45,058 nt of DNA from an uncultured Pseudomonadota bacterium (GTDB taxonomy: Bacteria; Pseudomonadota; Gammaproteobacteria; Burkholderiales; Burkholderiaceae), in the NCBI GenBank assembly GCA_946480245.1, contig CAMLIZ010000014.1, forward strand, positions 1 to 45,058, given 5' to 3'. Below are positions 1 to 7,242 of the stretch, piece after piece (the stretch's first letter is position 1; every line of letters starts with the position of its first letter). A program made the position numbers and the translations under genes. The notes under the pieces are model-generated. The model searched no databases, was not told the origin of the DNA, and saw nothing but the letters and a program-made list of their open reading frames with translations.

Positions 1-386
1 AGTGGAGCGGCGTGATGTACCGCGAGCTGCACGGGCAGGTGCACTTCTGGCTGTCCCTGATCAGCTTCAACCTTGCCTTCTTCCCGATGCACTTCCTCGG
101 CCTGGCCGGCATGCCGCGCCGCTATGCCGACTATCCGATGCAGTTTGCCGACTTCAACGCGTTTGCCAGCGTGTCGGCCTGGGTGTTCGGCCTGGCGCAG
201 GTGTACTTCCTGGTCTTCGTGGTGATACCCGTGCTGCGCCACCGCGGCGCGCCCGCGGCGCAAAGGCCCTGGGAAGGCGCCGAAGGCCTGGAATGGGAGG
301 TGCCGTCGCCGGCCCCGTTCCACACCTTCGAGACGCCGCCGCGCATCGACCCTGTCAGCCTGCGCGTGATCGAGGCGACGCCGTGA
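1..386 (+). CDS. ctaD: Cytochrome c oxidase subunit I, C-terminal fragment
   Basis: This is the last ~127 residues of the haem-copper oxidase catalytic subunit; the 5' part lies before the window and the frame is open from base 3. The fragment carries the hallmark FPMHFLGLAGMPRRY and two hydrophobic segments (VHFWLSLISFNLAFF and VFGLAQVYFLVFVV) matching the last helices of subunit I, followed by a short polar cytoplasmic tail. The protein is an inner-membrane subunit of terminal oxidase, which reduces oxygen and pumps protons. The copper/haem ligands are upstream and not visible. The gene stops 14 bases before the end of the convergent next gene. Confidence 0.95.
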   Translation, partial: WSGVMYRELHGQVHFWLSLISFNLAFFPMHFLGLAGMPRRYADYPMQFADFNAFASVSAWVFGLAQVYFLVFVVIPVLRHRGAPAAQRPWEGAEGLEWEVPSPAPFHTFETPPRIDPVSLRVIEATP

Positions 387-400
387 GCGAGTGCGTCTCG

Positions 401-1156
401 CTAGTCGTCGCGCAGGTTGCGCGGGTGGAACAGCATCGCCTCCGCGCGTGAGCAGCACTGGCTGGCCAGTGGCCGATCGCCCAGGTCGATGGCCCGCAGC
501 GCTTCGGCCAGCGGCCCGCTGCCGAGCACCAGGCGGGCCGCGCTGCGTTGCAGGTGGTCACGATAACGGGTCTGGTGCACCAGCATCAGCGATTGCAGCG
601 GGATGCCGTCCTTCACGGTGAAGCTGCGCAGCCTGAGCGTGCGGTCGCCGGGTGCGTCGGCACCGTCGCAGAACAACTCGAGCGCAGGCTGCCCGTTGTG
701 CAGCAGGGCAGCGCGCGCCTGCCCGCCCTCGAGTTGAAAGCGGATGTCGGCCACGGTCTTCGGGAAGCCCGCGACGCCGGCGCCCACGCGCCATGCCACC
801 TCGCTGCTCACCGGCATCTGCCACACGTAGGCGCTCATCGTCCTGCCGAGGCCGCGCCAGACGGCGTCGAGTGCGGGCAGCGGCGCGTCGCCCTGCGCCA
901 CCGGAAACGCGATCACGATCTCGTTGTACGGCCCGAGGTCACTGTCGCGGTATTGCAGTGCGCCCAGCATCACCAGGCAGCGGCCGGGCAACAGCTCCAC
1001 CAGCTTCATGCGCGCATCGGGCAACAGCGGCCGCACGGCGGCCGACGCCGCGTTGTACACGAGGCTGACCGCACTCAGGTCGCGAAAGAACAGGGGCGAC
1101 TGGATGCCGTGCTCCGGCACTGCCCAGCGCATCAGGCCGTCGAAGAAGGGCGTCAT
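401..1156 (-). CDS. Acetoacetate decarboxylase-family protein
   Basis: 251 residues with the acetoacetate decarboxylase (ADC) fold signature: YNEIVIAFPV near residues 77-86, and GAGVAGFPKTVADI near 125-138. K133 sits where ADC carries its Schiff-base lysine. True ADC converts acetoacetate to acetone and CO2, but many family members of this size have other or unknown substrates, so the reaction is not assigned. It is the last gene of a minus-strand run and follows the small membrane protein by 48 bases. No clear ribosome-binding site precedes the ATG at 1156, so the start is less certain than the family. Confidence 0.8.
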   Translation of the reverse strand: MTPFFDGLMRWAVPEHGIQSPLFFRDLSAVSLVYNAASAAVRPLLPDARMKLVELLPGRCLVMLGALQYRDSDLGPYNEIVIAFPVAQGDAPLPALDAVWRGLGRTMSAYVWQMPVSSEVAWRVGAGVAGFPKTVADIRFQLEGGQARAALLHNGQPALELFCDGADAPGDRTLRLRSFTVKDGIPLQSLMLVHQTRYRDHLQRSAARLVLGSGPLAEALRAIDLGDRPLASQCCSRAEAMLFHPRNLRDD

Positions 1157-1204
1157 GCGTTGCGGCGGGCAAGGCGTGTGCCGAGCGCGCCCGGGCCTGC
1201 GCCG

Positions 1205-1468
1205 CTACTCCAGCACGTAGACGATGCCGAAGGCGCCGACCGAGGTGGTGTGCCCGTCCAGCTCGGTGTAGGAGGCCACCCCCACCGAGTGGTAGCCGGA
1301 CGCGAAGGCCTTCAGCGCGCCCACGCCCAGCAGCCCGGCCAGGCGGTTGCGCTCGCCCACGGCGGCCTTGATGTGCGCCCGGTGCTGCTCTGCGCTGGGG
1401 TTCAGCGCCACCGCCACTGCCAGCACGACGGCCACGCTCACGGTGCCCACGACGAGACGATGGGCCAT
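1205..1468 (-). CDS. Small membrane-anchored protein, DUF4359-like
   Basis: 87 residues. The N-terminus is a signal anchor (VVGTVSVAVVLAVAVAL, about residues 6-22) followed by NPS and a soluble tail ending in a hydrophobic strand pattern (SVGAFGIVYVLE). The NPS after the helix and the C-terminal strand resemble DUF4359 proteins, whose role is unknown; this match is from memory and is tentative. The ATG at 1468 lies 2 bases after the OsmC stop codon, so translation is probably coupled to osmC. A longer in-frame reading to 1534 would overlap osmC and is not favoured. Confidence 0.6.
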   Translation of the reverse strand: MAHRLVVGTVSVAVVLAVAVALNPSAEQHRAHIKAAVGERNRLAGLLGVGALKAFASGYHSVGVASYTELDGHTTSVGAFGIVYVLE

Positions 1469-1470
1469 GT

Positions 1471-1944
1471 TCACGCGCCGGGGTACACGGGCTCGCAGCG
1501 CACCGTGCTCTTGACCGAATTGGCGATGAAGCATTCAGCATGCGCCCGACGGTGCAGGTCGTCGATCTGCTCGCGCGTGGGCTGCTGCGCGCCGCTGAAC
1601 TGCACGTCGGGGCGCAGCACCACGGTGGTCATTGCGAGCTTGCCTTCGGCGTTCTTTTCCATCACACCGATCGCCAGGTCGGTGTAGCGATCGACGCAGA
1701 AGCGGCGCTTGGCAGCGATCGACAGGAACCACAGCATGTGGCAGCTCGCCAGCGAGGCCACGAAGGCCTCCTCCGGGTCCACGGCGGCGGCGTCCGACAT
1801 GGGCACCGGCACCACGTGGGGCGACGACGAGCCGGGCACCTCCGTGCCGCCATCGAAGCGCAGCAGGTGGCGCCGGCTGTAGCGGTTGTCGAGAAACGGC
1901 TCGTCGCCGCGCTGCCAGATCACTTCAACGGAATACGTGGACAT
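1471..1944 (-). CDS. OsmC/Ohr-family peroxiredoxin-like protein
   Basis: 157 residues of the OsmC family, thiol-dependent reductases of organic hydroperoxides in the cytoplasm. C68 lies in ASLASCHMLWFL and C138 in AHAECFIANSV, matching the paired peroxidatic and resolving cysteines; there is an extra C150. The basic region near residues 21-25 (RYSRR) is typical of OsmC-like rather than Ohr proteins. The ATG at 1944 follows a good ribosome-binding site (GGGGGAG), which rules out the much longer upstream reading. It sits 14 bases after the GAF gene, and the pair may serve redox or stress sensing, but that is inference. Confidence 0.88.
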   Translation of the reverse strand: MSTYSVEVIWQRGDEPFLDNRYSRRHLLRFDGGTEVPGSSSPHVVPVPMSDAAAVDPEEAFVASLASCHMLWFLSIAAKRRFCVDRYTDLAIGVMEKNAEGKLAMTTVVLRPDVQFSGAQQPTREQIDDLHRRAHAECFIANSVKSTVRCEPVYPGA

Positions 1945-1958
1945 GCGCTCCCCCTTCT

Positions 1959-2513
1959 TCACAGGCCGTGGCCGGTGTCCCACCAGGCGGCCTCGCCACG
2001 CTCGTGGCGCGCGGTGTGCAGCGTGATCATGGCAGCCCAGCGCTTGAGCTGGCCCACCTCGGCCGGCGTCCACTGGCGCTGGCGGCCGATCTGCTCGCAG
2101 CACAGCACGCCGAAGGTGCGGCCATTGAGCGTGAAGGCGGCGTCCATCATCGAGCGCACGTCCGCCGGCACGAGATAGGCGTCGCGCATCGGGGCCAGCA
2201 CCGGGTCGGCCCAGGTGTCGGGCGCCACGTACACGCCCTGGCTGACGATCACCGCGAAGTAGTCGCGGTACTCGCGCTCGTGGATCTCCTCGCCGCCGGC
2301 GCTGTAGCCGCTGCCCTCGTCGTGGCGTGCCAGGCAGCGCATCACGCGGTCGCCGTTGGTGCCGAAGATCTGCCACAGGCCCACGCGCGAGCAGCCCAGC
2401 GCACCCTGCAGCAGGCCCGCCAGCTCGCGCCGGTATTGCGTGCGGTCGACCACGCCAGCCGACAGCTGCGAGCCGAGCAGCTTCAACGCGGGATCGAGGT
2501 CAGGCAAGGTCAT
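1959..2513 (-). CDS. GAF-domain protein
   Basis: 184 residues forming essentially one GAF domain. The visible pattern is an amphipathic N-terminal helix (RRELAGLLQGAL), the strand RVGLWQIF, a loop, then FAVIVSQGVYVAPD and a final core FGVLCCEQIGRQRQWTPAE. GAF domains bind small ligands or chromophores. No output domain is attached, so the partner is unknown. The start is placed at 2513, not at 2531, because a promoter-like extended -10 (TGCTATACC) lies between them with its hexamer 8 bases before this ATG, and no Shine-Dalgarno is present. The next gene in the same direction is the OsmC-like peroxiredoxin. Confidence 0.8.
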   Translation of the reverse strand: MTLPDLDPALKLLGSQLSAGVVDRTQYRRELAGLLQGALGCSRVGLWQIFGTNGDRVMRCLARHDEGSGYSAGGEEIHEREYRDYFAVIVSQGVYVAPDTWADPVLAPMRDAYLVPADVRSMMDAAFTLNGRTFGVLCCEQIGRQRQWTPAEVGQLKRWAAMITLHTARHERGEAAWWDTGHGL

Positions 2514-2521
2514 CGGGTGGC

Positions 2522-2549
2522 GGTATAGCACGCGGGCCGGGGGTGTCCG
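2522..2549 (-). promoter_or_regulatory. Putative promoter of the GAF-osmC run (leaderless type)
   Basis: On the minus strand, CGGACA (2549-2544), a 16-base spacer and TATACC (2527-2522), with TG placed for an extended -10. Transcription would begin about 7 bases on, next to the ATG at 2513. The evidence is pattern only. Confidence 0.45.
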
Positions 2550-2559
2550 CGTGCGTGCA

Positions 2560-2766
2560 TCACGTTGCCGGCGTTTGCGTCGAGGGCACAGCAGCAGGCG
2601 CCAGCAGTGGCTCGAGGTCGATGCGCTCGATCGCGCCCACCGCCGCTTCGCAGCGCCCTTCGGTACATAGGCCTTGCACGCCGGCCTCCTCGAAGGCCTG
2701 GGCCGCGGCGGCAGCGCAGGCAGCGCGTACCCGCTCGGCCAGCGCCCGGGTCTCGTCGACGGTCAT
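2560..2766 (-). CDS. Short conserved-looking protein of unknown function
   Basis: 68 residues, mostly one predicted helix rich in Ala, Glu and Arg (residues 1-30), then a CTEGRCEAAVGAIE segment with two cysteines (34 and 39) and a disordered Pro/Thr tail. I do not recognise a family with confidence. The start overlaps the stop of the upstream Cys-rich gene by four bases (ATGA), which supports a real translated and coupled gene. There is no signal peptide or membrane segment, so it is probably cytoplasmic. Confidence 0.6.
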   Translation of the reverse strand: MTVDETRALAERVRAACAAAAAQAFEEAGVQGLCTEGRCEAAVGAIERIDLEPLLAPAAVPSTQTPAT

Positions 2767-2942
2767 GATCGTGCCTCCTGGCGTGCGCGCCAGGCGCGCA
2801 TCTGTGCGAAGTAGCGTTCGCGCTCCGCGGCGTACAGGTCGAACACGCAGGGGTCGCAGCCGTTGCCGCAGCAGGCGTTGTCGTCAGGCGGGGTGGGCTC
2901 CACCGGCGGCGGATCGTCTTCGGGAGCTGCGGGGTCGGACAT
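2763..2942 (-). CDS. Oxidoreductase-like domain protein (Cys-rich, small)
   Basis: 59 residues. A proline-rich acidic N-terminus (PPPVEPTPPDD) precedes NACCGNGCDPCVFDLY, the signature of the oxidoreductase-like N-terminal domain (PF09791 type), and a helical tail. The four cysteines in CCxxGCxxC suggest a metal or cofactor site, though no activity is established for stand-alone copies. The ATG at 2942 is preferred over an upstream start at 2990, because TACCAT lies exactly 6 bases upstream and the longer reading would overlap the divergent gene. It heads the minus-strand run that ends at 401. Confidence 0.72.
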   Translation of the reverse strand: MSDPAAPEDDPPPVEPTPPDDNACCGNGCDPCVFDLYAAERERYFAQMRAWRARQEARS

Positions 2943-2948
2943 GGCGCC

Positions 2949-2954
2949 ATGGTA
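2949..2954 (-). promoter_or_regulatory. -10-like hexamer TACCAT, 6 bases before ATG 2942
   Basis: Minus-strand TACCAT followed by GGCGCC and the ATG. No Shine-Dalgarno is visible. It fits a leaderless start and overlaps the expected -35 zone of the divergent gene. Confidence 0.4.
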
Positions 2955-2975
2955 GAGGGCTTGCCAGCCCATGAT

Positions 2976-2981
2976 CACAAT
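2976..2981 (+). promoter_or_regulatory. -10-like hexamer CACAAT, 7 bases before ATG 2989
   Basis: CACAAT followed by seven bases and the ATG of the CYTH-CHAD gene, with no Shine-Dalgarno. It supports the start at 2989 over the in-frame ATG at 2971, which would lie upstream of the transcription start. Confidence 0.4.
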
Positions 2982-2988
2982 CACGGGC

Positions 2989-4470
2989 ATGAGCGAGCTG
3001 GAACTGAAGTTCGGGCTGCCGCCCGAGGCCGTGGAGCCGCTGCGCCGCGCCTTGCTGGCGCAGGGCGCGCGCCGGCAGCGGCTGCGCGCGCGCTACTTCG
3101 ACACGCCGGACGACCGGTTGGCGCAGCACCGCATCGCGCTGCGCTTGCGGCAGGAGGGCAGCGCCTGGGTGCAGACGCTGAAGGCCGATGGCGACAGCCC
3201 GGTGCACCGGCTCGAACACGAGCTGCGACTGCCGTTGCGTCGCGGCGCCGTGCCGACGCTCGACCCGGCACGCCACAGCGACAGCCCCGCCGCGGCCCTG
3301 CTGCAGCGGGCACTGGGCGATGCGCCGGCAGACACATTGACGGAGCGCCATGGCACCGATGTGTGGCGCCTGCGCTGCGTGCTGCGCACTGCCGAGGGCA
3401 CCGAGGTGGAGGCGGCGCTCGACCTGGGCCACGCCAACGCCGGCGGGCGCAGGGCACCGATCGCCGAGCTCGAACTGGAGCATCTGGGCGGACCGGTGCA
3501 GGGCCTGTTCACGCTGGCGGCGCAGTGGCTCGCGCACGGCGGCCTGTGGCTGAGCACCACGCCCAAGGCCGCGCGTGGTCTGCGACTGCTGCAGCCCGAC
3601 ACGCCGGTGGCGCCGACCGGTGCCCGTGCTCCGGCGCTCGACGACCGCACCGACGGCCCGGCGCTGCTGCGCGCGGTGCTGCGTGCCGCACTGGAGCAGG
3701 TGCTGGCCAATGCCGGCGACGTGGCCGAGGGGCACACCGATGCCGAGCACGTGCACCAATTGCGCGTCGGCCTGCGCCGCCTGCGTACGGCGCTGCGCGA
3801 ACTGCGAGCCTTGTCGCCGGCCATCGACCCCGCATGGGAACCGGTGCTGTCGCGCACCTTCGCGCTGCTGGGCGAACAGCGTGACCACGATGCCGTGGCG
3901 CACGCCGTGCGGCCGCTGCTGGAAGTGGCCCACGCACCCGTTTGCACCTGGACGGCGCCACCCGCACACGATTTACCGGCGCTGGTGCGCGATGCGGCGT
4001 TCCAGCGCGCGCTGCTGGCGGTGCTGGCCCTCGCGCATGCACCCACCGATGCCTTCGCGCCGCTGACGGTGCGGCAGGTGCAGGCGCTGGCTGCCGAACG
4101 CCTGCGCCGCCTGCACCACCGCGTGGTGCGTGACGGCAAGCGGTTCGAGCAGCTACCGGCGGATCAACAGCATCGCGTGCGCAAGCAGCTCAAGCGCTTG
4201 CGCTACCTGGCCGAGGCGGTGGGCGGCGCCTGGCCCCACAAGGCGCTCGGCCGCTACCTGAAGCGCCTGCGCCCCGCACTCGATGCACTGGGCGCGCACA
4301 ACGACGCTGCGGTGGCGGCGCAGCGTTTTCGCGCCGAGATGGCGCACGACCCGCAGGCCGGCTTTGCCGCCGGCTACCTGCAGGCCTACCTGCTGCACAG
4401 CGCGCGTGCCGCGCGCGGCCGCCTGCGCCGCATCGCCAAGGCGCAGCCGTTCTGGGAGGGGCGGGATTAG
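2989..4470 (+). CDS. CYTH-CHAD domain protein (inorganic triphosphatase-like)
   Basis: 493 residues with two domains. Residues 1-~200 are a CYTH domain with the defining ExExK motif at the very N-terminus (ELELK, residues 3-7), alternating basic and acidic strands (ALRLRQEG, EHELRLPL) and a later E-rich strand (IAELELEHL). Residues ~215-490 are a CHAD helical domain with HQLRVGLRRLRTALREL and VRKQLKRLRYLAEAVG. CYTH enzymes of this type hydrolyse tripolyphosphate in a metal tunnel, and CHAD domains bind polyphosphate. Combined CYTH-CHAD proteins such as E. coli YgiF are triphosphatases. It is a single gene between divergent and convergent neighbours. Confidence 0.92.
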   Translation: MSELELKFGLPPEAVEPLRRALLAQGARRQRLRARYFDTPDDRLAQHRIALRLRQEGSAWVQTLKADGDSPVHRLEHELRLPLRRGAVPTLDPARHSDSPAAALLQRALGDAPADTLTERHGTDVWRLRCVLRTAEGTEVEAALDLGHANAGGRRAPIAELELEHLGGPVQGLFTLAAQWLAHGGLWLSTTPKAARGLRLLQPDTPVAPTGARAPALDDRTDGPALLRAVLRAALEQVLANAGDVAEGHTDAEHVHQLRVGLRRLRTALRELRALSPAIDPAWEPVLSRTFALLGEQRDHDAVAHAVRPLLEVAHAPVCTWTAPPAHDLPALVRDAAFQRALLAVLALAHAPTDAFAPLTVRQVQALAAERLRRLHHRVVRDGKRFEQLPADQQHRVRKQLKRLRYLAEAVGGAWPHKALGRYLKRLRPALDALGAHNDAAVAAQRFRAEMAHDPQAGFAAGYLQAYLLHSARAARGRLRRIAKAQPFWEGRD

Positions 4471-4496
4471 GGCGAGCAGTTGGAGCCGGCGTGCGG

Positions 4497-5429
4497 TCAG
4501 GCCGGCGGCAGCTCTGCGCGCCGGGGCAGGTCGGCGCCGCGGCGGGAGCAGGTGATGGCCGCCGCGTCGGACGCGAAGGCCAGCGCCTTGCCCAATGCGT
4601 CGGCGGGCAGGGCGGCCAGGCGGTCGGGATGCAGCGCATCGCGTTCGGCCAGCCAGGTGAGCAGCGCGGCCTGGAAGGTGTCTCCGGCACCGACCGTGTC
4701 CACGACCGACACGGGCCGGCCGGGCAACGCGACGCGCGCGCCGCGCGTCCAGGCCACGGCGCCGTCGGCCCCCCGCGTGACGACGACCAGTTGCACACCC
4801 TGCGCCAGCCACGCGTCGGCCAGCGCGCCCAGCGTCTCGCCGGGGAAGAGCAGGCCGAGGTCTTCCTCGCTGACCTTGAGCAGGTGCGTGACCGGCAGCA
4901 TGGCCTGCAGCACCGCCCGCCAGCGTGCCAGCGACGGCTCCACGTTGAGGCGCACGTTCGGGTCGTAGGCGATCAGGCGGCGCGTGTGCTCGCGGCGCGC
5001 CAGGGCCAGCAGCGCAGATGCCACCGGCTCCACCACCATCGTGTAGGAGCCGAACTGCAGCACCCGCACCGTGTCGGGCAACTCGGCATCCGGCGCCAGC
5101 GGCGCCTCGCGGTCGGCCGCGCCTTCACCATAGAACGCATACGACGGCACGCCTTGCGCATCCAGGCCGACCAGGCCCAGCGTGGTGGGCGCGGCACTGC
5201 GCATCAGCAAGGAGGTGTCCACGCCTTCCTGCTGCAAGGCCCGCAGCAAGCGCTCGCCGAGGAAGCCGCGCGACACGCCGCCGACGAAGCTGACTGGCTG
5301 GCCCAGCCGTGCCAAGCCCACCGCCACGTTGAACGGCGAGCCGCCGACGCGGGCATCGAGCATCAGGCCGGTGGGGGTGTCGCCCACGGCGAACACGTCC
5401 ATCAGGGCTTCACCAAAGACAGCGAACAT
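4497..5429 (-). CDS. PfkB-family sugar kinase (fructokinase-like)
   Basis: 310 residues of the ribokinase/PfkB family. GGSPFNVAVGLARLG (residues 29-43) is the first PfkB signature, near the sugar site, and DTVGAGDTFQAALL (244-257) is the second, with D250 as the catalytic base and GAGD as the anion hole. The N-terminus (FGEALMDVFAVGD) resembles bacterial fructokinases, but adenosine or ribose kinases cannot be excluded. It would phosphorylate a free sugar with ATP in the cytoplasm. The ATG at 5429 is the only start that keeps the family N-terminus; upstream in-frame sequence is low-complexity. It is co-directional with the downstream genes but has its own promoter-like GATAAT. Confidence 0.88.
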   Translation of the reverse strand: MFAVFGEALMDVFAVGDTPTGLMLDARVGGSPFNVAVGLARLGQPVSFVGGVSRGFLGERLLRALQQEGVDTSLLMRSAAPTTLGLVGLDAQGVPSYAFYGEGAADREAPLAPDAELPDTVRVLQFGSYTMVVEPVASALLALARREHTRRLIAYDPNVRLNVEPSLARWRAVLQAMLPVTHLLKVSEEDLGLLFPGETLGALADAWLAQGVQLVVVTRGADGAVAWTRGARVALPGRPVSVVDTVGAGDTFQAALLTWLAERDALHPDRLAALPADALGKALAFASDAAAITCSRRGADLPRRAELPPA

Positions 5430-5459
5430 GGGGCACAGGGGCAGTGGCGGGGCCGCGCG

Positions 5460-5465
5460 ATTATC
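5460..5465 (-). promoter_or_regulatory. Putative -10 (GATAAT) of the PfkB kinase gene
   Basis: GATAAT on the minus strand, about 30 bases before the ATG at 5429, inside an otherwise GC-rich gap. No good -35 is seen. Confidence 0.35.
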
Positions 5466-5488
5466 CGGCCCGCCGCGCGCTGCTGCGC

Positions 5489-6025
5489 TCAGCCGGAGGT
5501 ACAGGCTGGGAACGAAATTGCATGCAGCACCAACTCCTCGGTGCCACCGGGCAAGGTGTAGCGGCGCTCGAAGCGCAGGCCCAGGCGTTCGAGCAGGCGG
5601 ATCGACGGCATGTTGTCGGGCGTGGCGATCGCCACCACGCGCGGCAGGCGCAGCGTGTCGCGCGCATGCGCCAGCATCGCTGCCGCGGCCTCGTGCGCCA
5701 GGCCCTGGCTGCGGAACTGCGGCAGGAACGCGAAGCCGATGTCGACGTGCTCGAGACCGTCGCGCCGGATCAGGCCGCACATGCCGAGTGGCTCGCCGCC
5801 GGCTTGCCATTGCACCGCGTACAGGCCCAGCCCGTGCTGTTCGTACATCGCCAGCGGGCCATTGCGCAGGTAGCGCCGCGCGTCATCCAGCGTGCGCACC
5901 TGCTTGTCTCCGATGTAGCGCAGCCAGCCTTCGTCATTGAGCAGGCGCAGGATGAAGGGCGCGTCGTCGAGGGTGAGCGGGCGCAGTGTGAGGCGTTGGG
6001 TGCGCAGCGTCGGAACCGTGGTCAT
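5489..6025 (-). CDS. GNAT N-acetyltransferase, RimJ/RimL type
   Basis: 178 residues. LRTQRLTLRPLTLDDA at the N-terminus and HVDIGFAFLPQFRSQGLAHEAAAAML (two overlapping core strands with the Q/R-x-x-G-x-A acetyl-CoA loop, about residues 92-118) place it with RimJ/RimL-like acetyltransferases, which acetylate protein N-termini or small amines. NMPSIRLLERLGLRFE is the usual C-terminal helix-strand. The substrate is unknown. The start codon lies only about 10 bases after the tRNA-Thr terminator on the same strand, leaving almost no room for its own promoter. Confidence 0.88.
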   Translation of the reverse strand: MTTVPTLRTQRLTLRPLTLDDAPFILRLLNDEGWLRYIGDKQVRTLDDARRYLRNGPLAMYEQHGLGLYAVQWQAGGEPLGMCGLIRRDGLEHVDIGFAFLPQFRSQGLAHEAAAAMLAHARDTLRLPRVVAIATPDNMPSIRLLERLGLRFERRYTLPGGTEELVLHAISFPACTSG

Positions 6026-6034
6026 GCGAGCCCC

Positions 6035-6067
6035 AAGAAAAAAGGCCAGGACGAGAGCCCTGGCCTT
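6035..6067 (-). terminator. Rho-independent terminator of tRNA-Thr
   Basis: On the minus strand, a perfect 9-bp stem (AAGGCCAGG / CCTGGCCTT, 6067-6059 and 6050-6042), an 8-base loop and a T run beginning in the stem (TTTTTTC). It lies 7 bases beyond the tRNA 3' end. Confidence 0.88.
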
Positions 6068-6074
6068 GCATGTG

Positions 6075-6150
6075 TGGTGCCGGTGAAGAGAGTCGAACTC
6101 CCGACCTTCGCATTACGAATGCGCTGCTCTACCAACTGAGCTACACCGGC
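6075..6150 (-). tRNA. tRNA-Thr (anticodon CGT)
   Basis: A 76-base cloverleaf including an encoded CCA. The acceptor arm begins GCCGGTG, the D arm contains AGCTCAGTTGGTAGAGC, the anticodon loop is TTCGTAA with CGT, and the T arm contains GTTCGACTC. The anticodon arm closely resembles E. coli thrW. It reads ACG threonine codons, abundant in GC-rich genomes. I saw no integrase or direct repeat that would mark it as a used integration site. Confidence 0.96.
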
Positions 6151-6191
6151 GGTGTGAAGCCGCGCATTATAGCGTGGGCGCTGCCAAGGCC

Positions 6192-7238
6192 TCAGGCCGC
6201 TTGCGCGGGCGGCGCGTCGGCAGCGGACGCTTCCAGGTGGTAGTCGGTCACGCGCTGCACCTCGTTCTTCGAACCCAGCATCACCGCCACGCGCTCGTGC
6301 AGCTTGTTGGGCTGCATGTCCATGATGCGCTGCTGGCCGTTGGTGGCCATGCCGCCCGCCTGCTCGACCAGGAACGCCATCGGGTTGGCCTCGTACATCA
6401 GGCGCAGCTTGCCGGCCTTCTCGGGCTCGCGCTTGTCCCAGGGGTACAGGAAGATGCCGCCGCGCGTGAGGATGCGATGCACGTCGGCCACCATGCTGGC
6501 CACCCAGCGCATGTTGAAGTCCTTGCCGCGCGGGCCGTCCTTGCCGGCCACGCATTCGCCGATGTAGCGCTGCACCGGCGCCGCCCAGTGGCGCTGGTTG
6601 CTCATGTTGATCGCGAACTCCCTGGTGTCCGCCGGGATCTGCACGTTCTCCTGCGTGAGCACGAAGCTGCCTTGCTCGCGGTCGAGCGTGAACATCGCCA
6701 CGCCGTCGCCCACGGTGAGCACCAGCGTGGTCTGCGGGCCGTACACGCAGTAGCCGGCGGCGGCCTGGAAGCGGCCAGGCTGCAGGAAATCCTGCTCGCT
6801 CACGCCGTGGTGGTGGCCCACCTTGCGCAGCACGCTGAAGATGGTGCCGATGCTCACGTTGACGTCGATGTTGCTCGAGCCGTCGAGCGGGTCGAAAAGC
6901 AGCAGGTATTCGCCCTGCGGGTAGCGGTTGGGCACGAGGTGGATCGAATCCATCTCCTCGCTGGCCATCGCCGCCAGATGGCCGCCCCACTCGTTGGCCT
7001 CGATCAGCACCTCGTTGCTGATCACGTCCAGCTTCTTCTGCACCTCGCCCTGCACGTTCTCGGTGCCGGCGGTGCCCAGCACGTCGCCGAGTTCGCCCTT
7101 GTTCACCGAGATCGCGATGCGCTTGCAGGCGCGCGCCACCACTTCGATCAGCAGGCGCAGCTGGCTCGGGATGCGGCCGTGCTCGCGCTGCTGCTCGACC
7201 AGGTACTGCGTGAGGCTGATGCGTTTGCCATTGGACAT
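6192..7238 (-). CDS. fbp: Fructose-1,6-bisphosphatase, class I
   Basis: 348 residues, full length for class I FBPase. It hydrolyses fructose-1,6-bisphosphate to fructose-6-phosphate in gluconeogenesis and, where present, the Calvin cycle. [18 protein letters not shown] (115-132) is the metal-binding active-site signature, ASEEMD (92-97) holds further metal-ligand carboxylates, and the conserved substrate/AMP-region blocks ([24 protein letters not shown]) are present. The ATG at 7238 is 4 bases after the pepN stop, and its ribosome-binding site GGAGGAG lies within the last pepN codons. It is therefore the distal gene of prfB-pepN-fbp. Confidence 0.97.
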   Translation of the reverse strand: MSNGKRISLTQYLVEQQREHGRIPSQLRLLIEVVARACKRIAISVNKGELGDVLGTAGTENVQGEVQKKLDVISNEVLIEANEWGGHLAAMASEEMDSIHLVPNRYPQGEYLLLFDPLDGSSNIDVNVSIGTIFSVLRKVGHHHGVSEQDFLQPGRFQAAAGYCVYGPQTTLVLTVGDGVAMFTLDREQGSFVLTQENVQIPADTREFAINMSNQRHWAAPVQRYIGECVAGKDGPRGKDFNMRWVASMVADVHRILTRGGIFLYPWDKREPEKAGKLRLMYEANPMAFLVEQAGGMATNGQQRIMDMQPNKLHERVAVMLGSKNEVQRVTDYHLEASAADAPPAQAA

Positions 7239-7242
7239 CGGT

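Noticed and set aside
6075..6150. tRNA-Thr as a phage or island integration site
   Set aside because: No integrase, no repeated tRNA 3' end and no atypical gene content flank it.
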